A stretch of DNA of 64,000 nt from Flavisphingopyxis sp963800335 (GCA_963800335.1 CAWDAN010000007.1:372001-436000); one strand, 5' to 3'; counted from the first letter of the stretch, positions 7,400-18,029 are shown. The notes: generated by a model from the letters alone, not told the origin. Made by a program: numbers and translations.

Positions 7400-9348
7400 T
7401 TGTTGAGCCTCAGGTCGGCGATCTGCGACGCAATTGCCTTGAACGCGTCCTTGAGCGCGGTGGTGCTCGATGATTCATAAGCCCGGTTGTCGCTAGAACA
7501 TGTGCGAAGATTGTTTGTCATCCCGGTCCCGAAACTGACCGTCCAGACCATGTAACCCTCGGCCTTCGCGGCTTCGCACGCGGCTAGGAAGCGGTTCGAA
7601 TGATAGTCGGTCAACGTGCTGTTGCCGGTGCCCGAGGGCGCGACGCGGTTGTCGTACAACTCCTGACCGTACGCCGAATAGGTGGTCGTTGTGGGGGCCA
7701 TTTCGCCATCGGTCATGAAGATGATGTGGCGGCTGACGGCTTTGGTCACGCCGTCGTCGACGATCGATTTGAAGATACCGCGCGGGCTGCCGAGGCGCGC
7801 ACCCCAGATCATGCCGATATCATGATAGGTCGAACCGGCGGGCTCGAGCGAGTTGAGATAGTTGGTCAGCCACGTCGGCACGGTCGTTGCATTGACCGTA
7901 TCGACGGCAGTGAATTCGCGCATTGTTACGGGACAATTGGCATCGACGTTGTCGAGCGTGGTGGTCGAATCGACGCTCGTAAGGTTGTTATAACGATAAT
8001 ATTCAACATGATCCCACAACGGTTTCCAGCGTGTCGCATCGCTGGTCGGTGCGCTGTTGATGTCGAGATCGGTCGCTCCGGCAGGCACCGGCGACATGGC
8101 AAAGTTCCTGACCGTGGAGCGCTCTTCGATGCAACCCTCCCAGGTGCTTGTCGTCGATATGATCCCCGCCGCGCCCGGAGCGGTGAGCAAGTCGACCGGA
8201 TCATACACCCCCGCAGTGGTCACGGTTCCCGCCGTACCGGTTGCGATCATGGTACTGCCGGTTCTAATCCCTGCAGTCGAAATAGGGTCCCCGGTATAGC
8301 GCCATTTGGTCCAGGCGAACCCACCAACGGCATATTTGACGTCGCGGTCTTGATAGGTACGACGGCAAGAGCGAGAACCTCCAGAGGTATCGCTCGCGCC
8401 AGAATATCCCCATTCGGGATTTGAATAAGTGCGCTGGCGCACGGTGCCTGGTTTCGATCCGCTGAGAATTTCCGGGTTCTCGCCGTACGAGGGATAGCGG
8501 TTGTCGGCATATTGGTCACATCTGCTGCTGCTGATGCCCGAGCCGCTGTTGTACACCTGCTTCTGCGCCGAACCCACGTTGGTGGTGCTGGTCACTGTGT
8601 AGACAGGCGTGTCGTACACCGCGAGCCGCGTCTGGTAGAGGCTGCTGTTTGCCAGGTAGCTTGTCGGGAACTGGCCGGCGGCGATCAGGCCGCTGACGTT
8701 CACTGAAGAACTGTACGGGACGAAGCCGTAACGAATGCGCGTTTCGGTATCGTTGGTCACCGCCGCAGCGATCGTCTTGTGGAAATCGGCGACGGCTTCG
8801 CGGATGCCGGCGATGCGCGAGCCTGAACCGCCATTGCAGCTGCTGCTGCCATCAGGGCACCAGGCCATCGACCCGGTCGTATCGAGAACGAACATGATGT
8901 CGGCATTTGCGATCTGAAGTTCGGCGCTGCACGTCACGGTCAGATCGAATTTCTGATAGCCGAATGTCTTCATGATCAACGTCGGCAGCCTGGTCGACGC
9001 TGTCCCGGTTACTTGCCCATCGGTATTCGCGGCGGTGCTGAAGCTGGTGTTGGTCACCTTGACGCCGTCGCCGTTGAAGTTGAAATTGAACATCGTATCG
9101 GCCTTGGCCTTGGCCGCGGTATTGTAGGACCCGACCTGGCCCATCGCCTTGCGCCCGGCGAGGACGCCGGCGTCGCAGGCCGATTGCAACCGCGTCTTGA
9201 CCATATAGGCTCGGCTCATGTCGACGCCCGAACCGATCATCCCGATCATCGGGAAGAGCAGGAACGCAGTGATGATGAGCGTGTTGCCACCTTCATCGCG
9301 GGCAAGGCGACGCAAGGCGCGAACGGTCTTTTTCAGCATCTGGATCAT
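7396..9348 (-). CDS. TadG-like pilus assembly protein with von Willebrand A domain
   Basis: A 650-residue protein with an N-terminal TadG-type membrane anchor (DEGGNTLIITAFLLFPMIG), the conserved GVDMSRAYMVKTRLQSACDA segment and a vWA domain from about residue 150 (IMFVLDTTGSMAWCPDG, the MIDAS DxTGS type, with a second metal-site TDGE at IFMTDGEMAP). A long Ser/Thr/Tyr-rich insertion with several Cys lies between them (about residues 255-345). TadG proteins link the Flp pilus to the envelope. It is the first gene of the three-gene block and faces away from the plus-strand gene at 9451. ATG 9348 or ATG 9339 could be the start. Confidence 0.85.
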   Translation of the reverse strand: MIQMLKKTVRALRRLARDEGGNTLIITAFLLFPMIGMIGSGVDMSRAYMVKTRLQSACDAGVLAGRKAMGQVGSYNTAAKAKADTMFNFNFNGDGVKVTNTSFSTAANTDGQVTGTASTRLPTLIMKTFGYQKFDLTVTCSAELQIANADIMFVLDTTGSMAWCPDGSSSCNGGSGSRIAGIREAVADFHKTIAAAVTNDTETRIRYGFVPYSSSVNVSGLIAAGQFPTSYLANSSLYQTRLAVYDTPVYTVTSTTNVGSAQKQVYNSGSGISSSRCDQYADNRYPSYGENPEILSGSKPGTVRQRTYSNPEWGYSGASDTSGGSRSCRRTYQDRDVKYAVGGFAWTKWRYTGDPISTAGIRTGSTMIATGTAGTVTTAGVYDPVDLLTAPGAAGIISTTSTWEGCIEERSTVRNFAMSPVPAGATDLDINSAPTSDATRWKPLWDHVEYYRYNNLTSVDSTTTLDNVDANCPVTMREFTAVDTVNATTVPTWLTNYLNSLEPAGSTYHDIGMIWGARLGSPRGIFKSIVDDGVTKAVSRHIIFMTDGEMAPTTTTYSAYGQELYDNRVAPSGTGNSTLTDYHSNRFLAACEAAKAEGYMVWTVSFGTGMTNNLRTCSSDNRAYESSSTTALKDAFKAIASQIADLRLNK

Positions 9349-9450
9349 TGGTCCCTGAACCCCTCAGCGCCGGGCGGCTGTGCCTCATCCCACTTTCGTG
9401 CCATGACCCATAGTGCGCGATGGTTCATCGCAGCCTAAACGGTGTGGTTA

Positions 9451-10140
9451 ATGAAAGCTCAAGACGAAGCGCTGCCCTTGCAGACCCTCCCGGAAGTGCG
9501 GCCTGACGTCGTCGCGCTCGACAATCCGGTGCTGCTGGCGATGGTTTCGCCTGCGAAACGGCAACCGTTGTCGGCAATCTGGGCATTCGACCGGGCGATG
9601 GCCGCGACGGTCGCCCGCGCCAGGGGCGGCGATGCGATCATGGCCCAGCTCAGGCTGGCCTGGTGGCGCGACGAGATCGCCGTTCTGGCGACACCCAGGA
9701 AACGGCCCGATCCCGTGCTGGCTGCGCTCGCGCAGTTCGTGTCCGCCGCCCAGATCGATCGGCTCGCCGAACTGGTGGACATTTGGGAGCGGCTCTTGCT
9801 CGCCCAGCCGCTCGATCGTGCCGTGGCAATTGCCCATGCCCAAAGCCGTGGCGCCACGTTGTCGGCGCTCGCCGATTCCATCCTCGCTCCAGGCGATGCC
9901 AGGCGGGAGGCGATGACGGCATGCTGGGCCGCGGTCGACCTGGCGATGCATATTGACGACGAAGCCGTAAAATCGGCATTGTTCGACTATGCCGATCGGT
10001 CGATTGCCGATCGCCGCAGCGCCCCCCGTGCGTTGCGCGCACTCGCCGGATGGTCTCGCCGGGTAGCCATGCGGCGCGGCACTCCCGCCCATTTCCACGA
10101 CCAGCTCTACCTGTTTCGCATGGGATTAATCGGTCGCTGA
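9451..10140 (+). CDS. squalene/phytoene synthase family-like protein, short form
   Basis: A protein of 229 residues (ATG 9451; a GTG at 9442 is also in frame). The segment AIWAFDRAMAATVARARGG and then LRLAWWRDEIAVL is typical of the squalene/phytoene synthase superfamily, as is the all-helical composition. The aspartate-rich substrate motifs (DxxxD) of true head-to-head prenyl synthases are not recognisable and the length is about 60-70 residues short. It may therefore be a non-catalytic relative (NDUFAF6-like) rather than a carotenoid enzyme; no other carotenoid genes are nearby. It faces the Tad block divergently. Confidence 0.6.
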   Translation: MKAQDEALPLQTLPEVRPDVVALDNPVLLAMVSPAKRQPLSAIWAFDRAMAATVARARGGDAIMAQLRLAWWRDEIAVLATPRKRPDPVLAALAQFVSAAQIDRLAELVDIWERLLLAQPLDRAVAIAHAQSRGATLSALADSILAPGDARREAMTACWAAVDLAMHIDDEAVKSALFDYADRSIADRRSAPRALRALAGWSRRVAMRRGTPAHFHDQLYLFRMGLIGR

Positions 10141-10201
10141 AGCACTTGGCATCAGCCAATGATTTGAATAGCATCGCTCCCCATCGATACGGGAGGCGAC
10201 G

Positions 10202-10669
10202 ATGAACCGGACGATAGCGGGTGCGATCGCGGCGATCCTGTTGCTCGCCGGCGGGCTGTTCGTTTGGCAGGCAACAAGCCAGGACGCCGAACCGCTCGCC
10301 GCTGCCCCGCCGATCGAGCGTAGCGTGCCCATGCTGCCCGATCCCCCTGCCGCAAATGCGCCAAGTCGCGGTCCGGCACCGCCTGCGCCTCCCGAAGCGA
10401 AGAAAGCGACGCGCGAAGAGGCCCGGTTCAATCGCTACGACCGTAACCGTGACGAGGCGATCAGCCGGATCGAGCTGATGTCGAGCCGGACCAGCGCGTT
10501 CAAGAAACTCGACAGGGACGGCAACAACCTGCTGACCTTCGAGGAATGGGCGGTGGCGACATCGGATCGTTTCGCGGGCGCCGACGTTGATCGCAACGGC
10601 CTGCTGACCCGCGCCGAGTTCGCGACCACCGCGCCCAGGCGAAGCGCCAAGCCGAAGTGCCGCTGTTAG
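10202..10669 (+). CDS. EF-hand domain protein, exported or membrane-anchored
   Basis: A protein of 155 residues. An N-terminal hydrophobic segment (IAGAIAAILLLAGGLFVW) acts as a signal peptide or anchor, then comes a Pro/Ala-rich linker (about 25-75), then three EF-hand-like loops: DRNRDEAISRIE, DRDGNNLLTFEE and DVDRNGLLTRAE. The last two fit the 12-residue calcium loop well (Asp at 1 and 3, Glu at 12); the first is degenerate. The C-terminus is basic and ends CRC. Probable periplasmic calcium-binding protein; no enzyme function can be assigned. Its last 4 bases overlap the end of the convergent trmFO. Confidence 0.7.
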   Translation: MNRTIAGAIAAILLLAGGLFVWQATSQDAEPLAAAPPIERSVPMLPDPPAANAPSRGPAPPAPPEAKKATREEARFNRYDRNRDEAISRIELMSSRTSAFKKLDRDGNNLLTFEEWAVATSDRFAGADVDRNGLLTRAEFATTAPRRSAKPKCRC

Positions 10670-12031
10670 GCAGCCACCAGGGTGGTTTCGGCAATCCAGT
10701 AGGCAAGATCAGCGCGGGCGCGCGATGTATAGGCCTCCTTGCGCTGCTTCTTCTTGACGTCATGGAGCGGCGGGAAGAGGCCGAAGTTGATGTTCATCGG
10801 CTGATAGCTACTGGCATCGGCACCACCCGTGATATGGCCGAGCAGCGCGCCTATCGCGGTCGTATCGGGCGGCGAGGGCAGGGTGCTGCCCGTCACTTCG
10901 GCCGCGGCAAAACGCCCCGCCATGAGGCCGACCGCCGCGCTTTCGACATAGCCTTCGCAGCCGGTGATCTGGCCGGCAAAACGGATATGCGGCGCCGACT
11001 TGAGGCGTAGCTCGCCGTCGAGCAGTTCGGGCGAACGGATGAACGTGTTGCGATGCAGCCCTCCCAGGCGTGCGAACTCGGCCTTTTCGAGCCCGGGGAT
11101 CATGCGGAACACCTCGACCTGCGCGCCGTGCTTGAGCTTGGTCTGGAAGCCGACCATGTTCCACAGCGTGCCGAGCGCATTGTCCTGGCGCAGCTGGACG
11201 ACTGCATAGGGCCATCGCCCCGTCGGATGTTCGGGCGTTGCGGCATGCGGATTGTCGAGCCCGACGGGCTTCATCGGGCCATAGCGCAGCGTGTCGATAC
11301 CGCGTTCGGCCATCACTTCGACCGGCATGCAACCGTCGAAATAGGGCGTGTCGGCTTCCCACTGCTTGAATACCGTCTTTTCGCCGTCGAGCAGCGCCTG
11401 ATGGAAGGCGAGATACTGCTCCTTGTCCATCGGGCAATTGATGTAATCCTTGCCGTCACCGTCGGGCGATCCCTTGTCCCAGCGGCTCGCCATCCAGCAG
11501 ATATCCATGTCGACGCTGTCGCGGTGGACGATTGGTGCGATCGCGTCGAAAAAGGCCAGCGCGTCGGCGCCCGTTGCCGCCGCGATACTCTCGGCGAGCG
11601 CGGTGCCGGTCAGCGGCCCCGTCGCGACGATCGTCGTGCCCTCGGCGGGCAGCGCGTCGATCCGTTCGCGGACGATCTGGATCAACGGTTCGGCCTCAAG
11701 TGCTGCGGTCACCGCATCGGAAAACGCATCGCGATCAACTGCAAGCGCCGACCCGGCAGGAACCTTGGCCGATTCGGCCGCGGTCATGATCAGCGAATCG
11801 AGTTCGCGCATTTCCTGGTGGAGCAGCCCGACCGCATTGCTCGTCGCGTCATCCGAACGAAAGCTGTTCGAACAGACGAGCTCGGCGAAGCCCGTCGGTA
11901 TGGTGCGCCGCGGTGCTGTCGCCGCCCCCGCGCATTTCCGATAGGCGAACCTTAACGCCTGCGCGGGCAAGCTGCCACGCGGCTTCGCTTCCCGCGAGGC
12001 CGCCACCGATGATATGGACCGTGTCTGTCAT
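10666..12031 (-). CDS. trmFO: tRNA m5U54 methyltransferase TrmFO (folate/FAD dependent), one frameshift
   Basis: Uses methylenetetrahydrofolate and FAD to methylate U54 in the T-loop of tRNA. The N-terminal FAD motif VHIIGGGLAGSEAAW, then HHTDGFAELVCSNSFRSD, VDMDICWMASRWDKG, and the C-terminal FAGQITGCEGYVESAAVG and MNINFGLFPP are characteristic. The frame changes near 11890, inside a GGG run on the coding strand; removing one G turns DG-LRRA into DGFAEL and gives 454 residues, the usual length. Starts with ATG 12031. Probably a sequencing insertion rather than a decayed gene. Confidence 0.94.
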
Positions 12032-12077
12032 GCCGCGCGCATAGCAACGCGGACCGCAAACGAACAGGGAAGTTACG

Positions 12078-12743
12078 ATGAACGCTCACCGGCCAAGGCT
12101 CGACGCGCTATTCCTCGCCGCACTATTTGCCGGCGCGAGCTATTACGCAGCGGTGCTGCTCGAACTAGACAGCCCCTCGGCGATCGTCTGGAAGGGCGCG
12201 GGGGTTGGACTGCTGGCCTTGTGGGCAGCGCGCCATGCGTCCTCGCTTGACGGCTGGCTGATCGCTGGCGTCATGGCGCTCGGCGCGACGGGCGACGTCC
12301 TGATCGATGCCGTCAACCTCAGGACCGGCGGGATCGCATTCATGGCCGCGCATATCGTCGCGGTCGTGCTTTACCTCCGCAACCGGCGCGCGACGCCGAG
12401 CGCGAGCCAGGCGCTGCTCGGCCTCGTCCTGCTCGTCGGCGTGCCGGCGATCGCCTATGCAGTATCGCCACCAGGGATGCAGGCGGTGGGCCATGCGATC
12501 TACGGCCTGACGATCGGGGCGATGGCAGGCGCGGCTTGGACGAGCCGCTTTTCGCGCTATCGCGTTGGCATCGGCGCGGTCCTGTTCGCGCTGTCCGACT
12601 TGCTCATCTTCGGTCGTCTCGGCCCGCTCGCGGCTTCGCCCCTGCCGCATCTGCTCGTCTGGCCGCTCTATTTCGGCGGACAGGCGTTGATCGCCTGGGG
12701 CGTCGTGACGCGGCTCGCCGAAAGCAAGGCAAGTCCGACCTAA
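12078..12743 (+). CDS. YhhN family protein (lysoplasmalogenase-like)
   Basis: A 221-residue integral membrane protein with about seven or eight hydrophobic helices. ALGATGDVLI and FALSDLLIFGR match the two conserved Asp-containing motifs of the YhhN/TMEM86 family, some members of which hydrolyse the vinyl-ether bond of lysoplasmalogens. ATG 12078, with AGGGAAG upstream. It is divergent from trmFO. The substrate in this organism is unknown. Confidence 0.8.
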   Translation: MNAHRPRLDALFLAALFAGASYYAAVLLELDSPSAIVWKGAGVGLLALWAARHASSLDGWLIAGVMALGATGDVLIDAVNLRTGGIAFMAAHIVAVVLYLRNRRATPSASQALLGLVLLVGVPAIAYAVSPPGMQAVGHAIYGLTIGAMAGAAWTSRFSRYRVGIGAVLFALSDLLIFGRLGPLAASPLPHLLVWPLYFGGQALIAWGVVTRLAESKASPT

Positions 12744-12800
12744 CTCTCGCCCGGCGACCCTATTCAGCACAACGGGCAGGATGAGCACGCCCGAGGGCGA

Positions 12801-15600
12801 TCACTCGTCCTCGGGGATCTCCTCGGAGATCGTGTCGGGGCCGGTACCGTCGTCGAGCTTGACCTCGTCGGGCGCACCGCTTTCGGCAATCTCGGCCATT
12901 TCTTCAACGACCGCCTCTTCGGCTTCGTCTTCGGGATCCTGCTCCTCGTCGATCCGCGCGGCCGAGACGACGTGTTCGCCCTTGGCGACGTCGAACAGCT
13001 TCACACCGGCCGAGTTGCGCCCGATGACGCGCATGCTGTCGAGCGGCATGCGGATCATCTTGGCCTGGTCGGTGACGAGGATCAGCTGGTCGCCCTTGGT
13101 CGCGCGGAAGCTCGCGACGACGAGCCCGTTGCGTTCGATATTGTCGATATTGCCGATACCCTGGCCGCCGCGATTGCTGCGGCGGTAATCATAGGCGCTC
13201 GACAATTTGCCGTATCCGTTGGCGCAAATCGTCAGGAGGAATTCCTCGGCCTCGGCGAATTCGGCCATGCGTTCGACCGAAAGCGTCGGTTCGCTGTCGT
13301 TGTCCTTCCACGGCGCGGCGCGCAGATAGCTGTCGCGTTCGTCGGTCGTCGCATCGAAGCCCTGGAGGATCGACAGCGAGATGATCTCGTCGTCGCCCTT
13401 CAACCGCATGCCACGCACGCCGGTCGAGGTGCGGCTCTGGAATTCGCGCACGTCGGTCGCGGAGAAGCGGATCGCCTTGCCCTGGCGCGTCGCGAGCAGG
13501 ACGTCGTCGGTCTCGGTCAGCAAGCGCGACGCCGATCAGGCGATCGTCGCTGTCGTCGTCGAAACGCATCGCGATCTTGCCGTTCGAGGGTACGTTGGTG
13601 AAGGCATCCATCGAATTGCGCCGCACCGTACCCTTGGCGGTGGCGAACATGACGTGGAGGTTCTTCCACTCGGCCTCGTCCTCGGGCAGCGGCCGGACGG
13701 TCGAGATCGTCTCGCCTTCGGCCAGCGGGAGGAGGTTGACCATCGGCCGACCGCGCGTCTGCGGCCCGCCGGGCGGCAGCTTCCACACCTTCATGCGATA
13801 GACCTTGCCGTGCGTCGAAAAGAACAGGACCGGCGTGTGCGTCGAGGTGACGAACAGCTCGGTGACGGCATCCTCGTCCTTGGTCGCCATGCCGGCGCGG
13901 CCCTTGCCGCCGCGGCGTTGCGCGCGGAATGTCGCGAGCGGGGTGCGCTTGATATAGCCGTCGTGGGTGACGGTGACGACCATCTCCTCGCGCTCCATCA
14001 GGTCTTCGTCTTCGAGGCCATCCCAGGCGGGGGCGATTTCGGAGCGGCGCGGCGTGGCAAACTCGGCGCGGACGGTGACGAGTTCCTCGCGCACGACTTC
14101 GTAAAGCTTCGCGCGGTCGCCCAGGATTGCGAGCAGTTCGGCGATCAGGACGGCAAGTTCCTTGAGCTCGCCGCCGATTTCGTCGCGGCCTATCGCGGTC
14201 AGGCGATGCAGGCGCAGATCGAGGATCGCCTTCACCTGGCGCTCGCTGAGCTGGTAGGTGTCGCCCTCGACCTCGGTTTCGACCGCTTCGACCAGCTTGA
14301 TGTAGCTCGCGATCTCGGCAACGGGCCATTGGCGGGCGAGCAAGGCGGCGCGCGCTTCGGCGGGGCTGGAGCTACCGCGGATGATCCGGACGACCTCGTC
14401 CAGATTGGTTACCGCAAGGACGAGGCCGAGCAGGATATGGGCTCGTTCGCGTGCCTTGTTGAGTTCGAATTTCGACCGTCGGGTAACGACTTCCTCGCGA
14501 AACTTCACAAACGCCATGATGATGTCGCGCAAGCTCAGGACTTCGGGGCGACCGCCGCGGATCGCGAGGATATTGGCGGGGAAGCTCGACTGCGCGGGGG
14601 TGTGGCGCCATAGCTGGTTGAGGACGACCTCGGGGGTCGCATCGCGTTTGAGTTCGATGACGACGCGCACGCCTTCGCGGTTCGATTCGTCGCGAATGTC
14701 GCTGACGCCCTCGATGCGCTTGTCCTTGGCGGCCTCGGCGATCTTCTCGACGAGGCCCGACTTGCCGACCTGGTAGGGAATTTCGGTGAGGACGATCGAA
14801 CGGCGGTCGCCGCGACGTTCCTCGATGATGTGGCGGCTGCGCATCATGATCGATCCGCGCCCGGTGAGGTAGGCGCTGCGCGCCCCCGCCTGGCCGAGGA
14901 TCAGCGCGCCGGTCGGGAAATCGGGACCGGGAACGATCGCGATGTAATCCTCGTCGGACATGACTTCGCCGCCGACGATCTCGCGATCGATATGGGCCAG
15001 GCAGGCATCGACGACTTCGCCGAGATTGTGCGGCGGAATGTTGGTCGCCATGCCGACCGCGATACCGCCGGCGCCGTTGACGAGGATGTTGGGGAAGCGG
15101 GCCGGCAGGACCTGCGGCTCGGTCCGGCTGGCGTCGTAGTTCGGCGTGAAATCGACGGTATCCTTGTCGAGATCCTCGAGCAGCGTCATCGCGACCTTGG
15201 CGAGACGCGCTTCGGTGTACCGCATCGAGGCGGGGCGATCGGGATCCATCGAGCCGAAATTGCCCTGGCCGTCGATCAGCGTGACGCGCATCGACCAGTC
15301 TTGGGTGAGGCGTGCGAGCGCATCGTAAATCGCGCTGTCGCCGTGCGGATGGTAGTTGCCCATGACGTCGCCGACGATCTTGGCGCACTTGCGATAGGGC
15401 CGGCCGGGGACGAATCCGCCCTCGAGGCTGGCATAGAGAATGCGGCGATGGACGGGCTTCAATCCGTCGCGCACATCGGGCAGCGCGCGGCTGACGATCA
15501 CACTCATCGCGTAATCGAGATAGCTCGTCTTCATCTCGTCGACGATGTTGATCGGCTGGATGTCCGACGGCTCGCCGACCATCTGGTTTTCTTCGCTCAA
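12801..15600 (-). CDS. gyrA: DNA gyrase subunit A, one frameshift
   Basis: The breakage-reunion subunit of gyrase. The start taken is TTG 15600 (LSEENQMVGEPSD), with AAGGG 8 bases upstream; ATG 15582 is an alternative. Diagnostic features are SYLDYAMSVIVSRALPDVRD, catalytic Tyr128 in SMRYTEAR, the GyrA box QRRGGKG and six C-terminal beta-pinwheel blades. The quinolone region reads HPHGDSAIYD (Ser89, Asp93), the susceptible residues. The frame breaks near 13522: removing one T restores IGVALLTETDDVLL and gives 932 residues. The C-terminus is strongly acidic, common in alphaproteobacteria. Confidence 0.95.
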
Positions 15601-15773
15601 AACGCGCCCTTTTCGGTGTTTTCTACTGGTGCCGAACGCTAGCCCAAAGCGCCTGCGATAGCCAGAGTTTCGGGTCGTTTTTTCGCGTTTTTTCACCCCG
15701 CGCACGCAACTTCCGACGCCGCCTGTGGCAAAAGCGGTTGCTGTGCCTGCGCGCACGGCGATAGGGAGGCGTC

Positions 15774-16991
15774 ATGACGCTGCATGCGCTGTTGAGCGCC
15801 ACCGAAACCACCGATGACGGCGAGACGTTGCGCGCCGCGCAAATGATCGCCGGTCAGTACCTGATCGAGCGGCAGGCGGCGCTGTGCCGCGATGCCGGCG
15901 TGACGCTGATCTTCGTCTGCGTTGATCGTATGACCGATGATCTGGTCAGGGCCTTCGACCGCCTGCGCGCGATCGGCCTGCCGGTCGAACCCGTTCGACG
16001 CGCCAGCGAGATTCTCGACCGCACGCGTCCGCGCGATCCGCTGATGCTCGTGCTCGATGGCCTCTATGCCAATGGCGACCAGGTCTCGGCCTTTGCCGCC
16101 GGCCCCGCCAATGCCGTGTTCGTGACCGCCGACACGCCCGTGACGCGCGGGCTCGAGCGGATCGATGCAGATCTGCGATGGGCGGGATTGGCGCTGACGC
16201 GCTGCGAATTGCTCTCCGACCTCGCCGACCTGCCCGACGACTGGGACCTGCCCTCGACGCTGCTGCGCCGTTCGGTGCAGCGCGGGGCGACGCGATTGTC
16301 GTGCGCGCCCGCCCTGTTCGAGCGCGGCGATCTCGTCGTCGTTGACAGCGCGGGCGCGGCCAATGCCCTGAGCGCGCGCGTTTATGACAGCGCTGCAGTC
16401 GGTGAAAGCGGCGTGGTCATGGCCAATATTCTTGCCCCGATTGCCCGCATTGTCGGACCGGCACTGCTCGCCCGCAGCGCGCGGTCGAGCATTCTCGACG
16501 GGGTCGCCATCGCGCTGCTGATCGTCGCGATCATCGGCTGGGCGACGGGCTGGGTCGCGCTCGGCGCGCTCAGTGGCTTGGTCGGATTGGTGTTCGTCGC
16601 ATTGGGGCGGTATGTCGCGCTGTTCACGCTCGAACCCGCGCGCCGTGCGTGGTGGGACTGGTTGCTGACGGGCCTGCCGATCGCAGCGACGCTCGCACTT
16701 GGCGCGTATCTGGCGTTTTCGGTCCGTAGCGATTGGTCGGGTGCGATTGCCGCATTGATCCTGGCAACCACGCTGATCCACGCCGACGCAGCCGCCAGAA
16801 CGCCGCAATCGCCTTGGTTTTATCGGATTGCGCCCGACGCCGGACTGGCGTTCGTCGTGTGCGGCGCCAGTGCGCTGCTGGGCCAGTTGGTGCTCGGGAC
16901 TGGCATCGCAGCCCTGATTGCGAGTGTCGCGCTGGCGATCGGAGCGATTTCGCGTCGTCGCGAAGATGGCGCAAGGTTTATCCCAAATTAA
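15774..16991 (+). CDS. uncharacterised protein: soluble alpha/beta N-domain plus multi-pass membrane C-domain
   Basis: A protein of 405 residues. Residues 1-210 are soluble and look alpha/beta. VTLIFVCVDRMTDDLVRAFD and the DPLMLVLDGLYA segment loosely recall sugar-nucleotide or inositol-phosphate nucleotidyltransferases, without a clear GxG-type nucleotide motif. From about residue 240 there are five or six hydrophobic helices (ILDGVAIALLIVAIIGWATG onward). ATG 15774 lies 5 bases after AGGGAGG. It is the first of three plus-strand genes: 27 bp to the next, which overlaps the kinase-like gene. Divergent from gyrA. The nucleotidyltransferase idea is speculation from fold impression. Confidence 0.6.
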   Translation: MTLHALLSATETTDDGETLRAAQMIAGQYLIERQAALCRDAGVTLIFVCVDRMTDDLVRAFDRLRAIGLPVEPVRRASEILDRTRPRDPLMLVLDGLYANGDQVSAFAAGPANAVFVTADTPVTRGLERIDADLRWAGLALTRCELLSDLADLPDDWDLPSTLLRRSVQRGATRLSCAPALFERGDLVVVDSAGAANALSARVYDSAAVGESGVVMANILAPIARIVGPALLARSARSSILDGVAIALLIVAIIGWATGWVALGALSGLVGLVFVALGRYVALFTLEPARRAWWDWLLTGLPIAATLALGAYLAFSVRSDWSGAIAALILATTLIHADAAARTPQSPWFYRIAPDAGLAFVVCGASALLGQLVLGTGIAALIASVALAIGAISRRREDGARFIPN

Positions 16992-17018
16992 CGCTAACAA
17001 GGCTATCCCGCGCGTGAC

Positions 17019-18029
17019 ATGAACGCGCATCAGGGATCACGAGCGAGCGATGGCGGGTCTGCCACGCCGGCAACGCAGGCTTTGCCTGCGGCGCTCGCGC
17101 GTCGCGGGCGCACGCTGATCGATGCGATCGAAGCATTGCTCGCACGCCCGCGCGGCATCACGCTCACCGAACGCCAGGGCGCCGAGGCACGCGAAATCGT
17201 GCGCAAGCTGGTCGACGGGATCGAGATCGACCTATGCCATTTCCTGCCGTGCCAACCGAACGGAGCACCAACCGCGTGGGACACGATTGCCGCACGCGGC
17301 CTGCCGGTCGAGGGTCTTGCGCGCCCCGTGCTGGCGCGCGCGCTCGAACGCGGTCTCGAGGATGGCCGCGAGGATCCCGAGATTTCGACGGGGCTGCCCG
17401 AATGGGCCAACGACGACGCCGAGCTTGCCGACCTGTGGATGCGGTATGGCATCGCCGATCGCCGCCGGCGCGACAGCTGGCATGCGCCGGTGATCATCGC
17501 CGCCGACCTGCCGGTAGAGACACAGGCTGCGTTGACCGAATGCGTCGCAAGCGCGCTGCTCTCCCAGCAACCCGATCCGGCAGCGCAGGGCGAAAGCTAT
17601 GCCCGCGCGTGCGCCGAATCGATCTCGCTGTATCGCGAGGAAACGGGGATCGGCCTTGCCGCCGCGCGCCTGATCGACGCCGCGCTTGCCATTCACCCAC
17701 CCTCCGCGCTGATCGACGACCTGATTGCTTGCGCCGCCTGGCCTGCGATCATCGGGCTGGTCAGCCGTTTCAGCGGCACCGACCAGAGCGATACGACAAT
17801 CTTCCTGTGTATCGCGACCGCCGACGAAATCGCGACGTGGCTCTCGCACAGCGAACTCGACGCGCGCGCCGTCGAGGCGCTCCGCCGCGCGATCGAAAGC
17901 GTCAGTCCGCCGCGCGGTGACGGACGCGACGAAGTTAGCATCAGCGCGCTGGGCGATGAGCATGTCGATGCACCGCTGGCCGACCGGATCGTCCGCCTCG
18001 CCGAACGCTATCGGGATCCGTCGCGATGA
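17019..18029 (+). CDS. uncharacterised helical protein, middle gene of the 15774-19379 operon
   Basis: A 336-residue protein without signal peptide or membrane segment, rich in Ala, Arg, Asp and Glu, probably all-helical. It has a WANDDAELADLWMRYGIADR segment and one conserved-looking HAPVIIAADLPVE stretch. I do not recognise a family. ATG 17019. Its stop TGA overlaps the ATG of the kinase-like gene (ATGA at 18026-18029), so the two are translationally coupled and the protein is likely to work with that kinase, for example as a regulatory or scaffold partner. This is inference from gene order. Confidence 0.6.
   Translation: MNAHQGSRASDGGSATPATQALPAALARRGRTLIDAIEALLARPRGITLTERQGAEAREIVRKLVDGIEIDLCHFLPCQPNGAPTAWDTIAARGLPVEGLARPVLARALERGLEDGREDPEISTGLPEWANDDAELADLWMRYGIADRRRRDSWHAPVIIAADLPVETQAALTECVASALLSQQPDPAAQGESYARACAESISLYREETGIGLAAARLIDAALAIHPPSALIDDLIACAAWPAIIGLVSRFSGTDQSDTTIFLCIATADEIATWLSHSELDARAVEALRRAIESVSPPRGDGRDEVSISALGDEHVDAPLADRIVRLAERYRDPSR

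Noticed and set aside
12801..15600. gyrA as a decayed gene or a quinolone-resistant allele
   Set aside because: The frame break is one inserted T in an essential gene, and the resistance-determining residues Ser89 and Asp93 are wild type.
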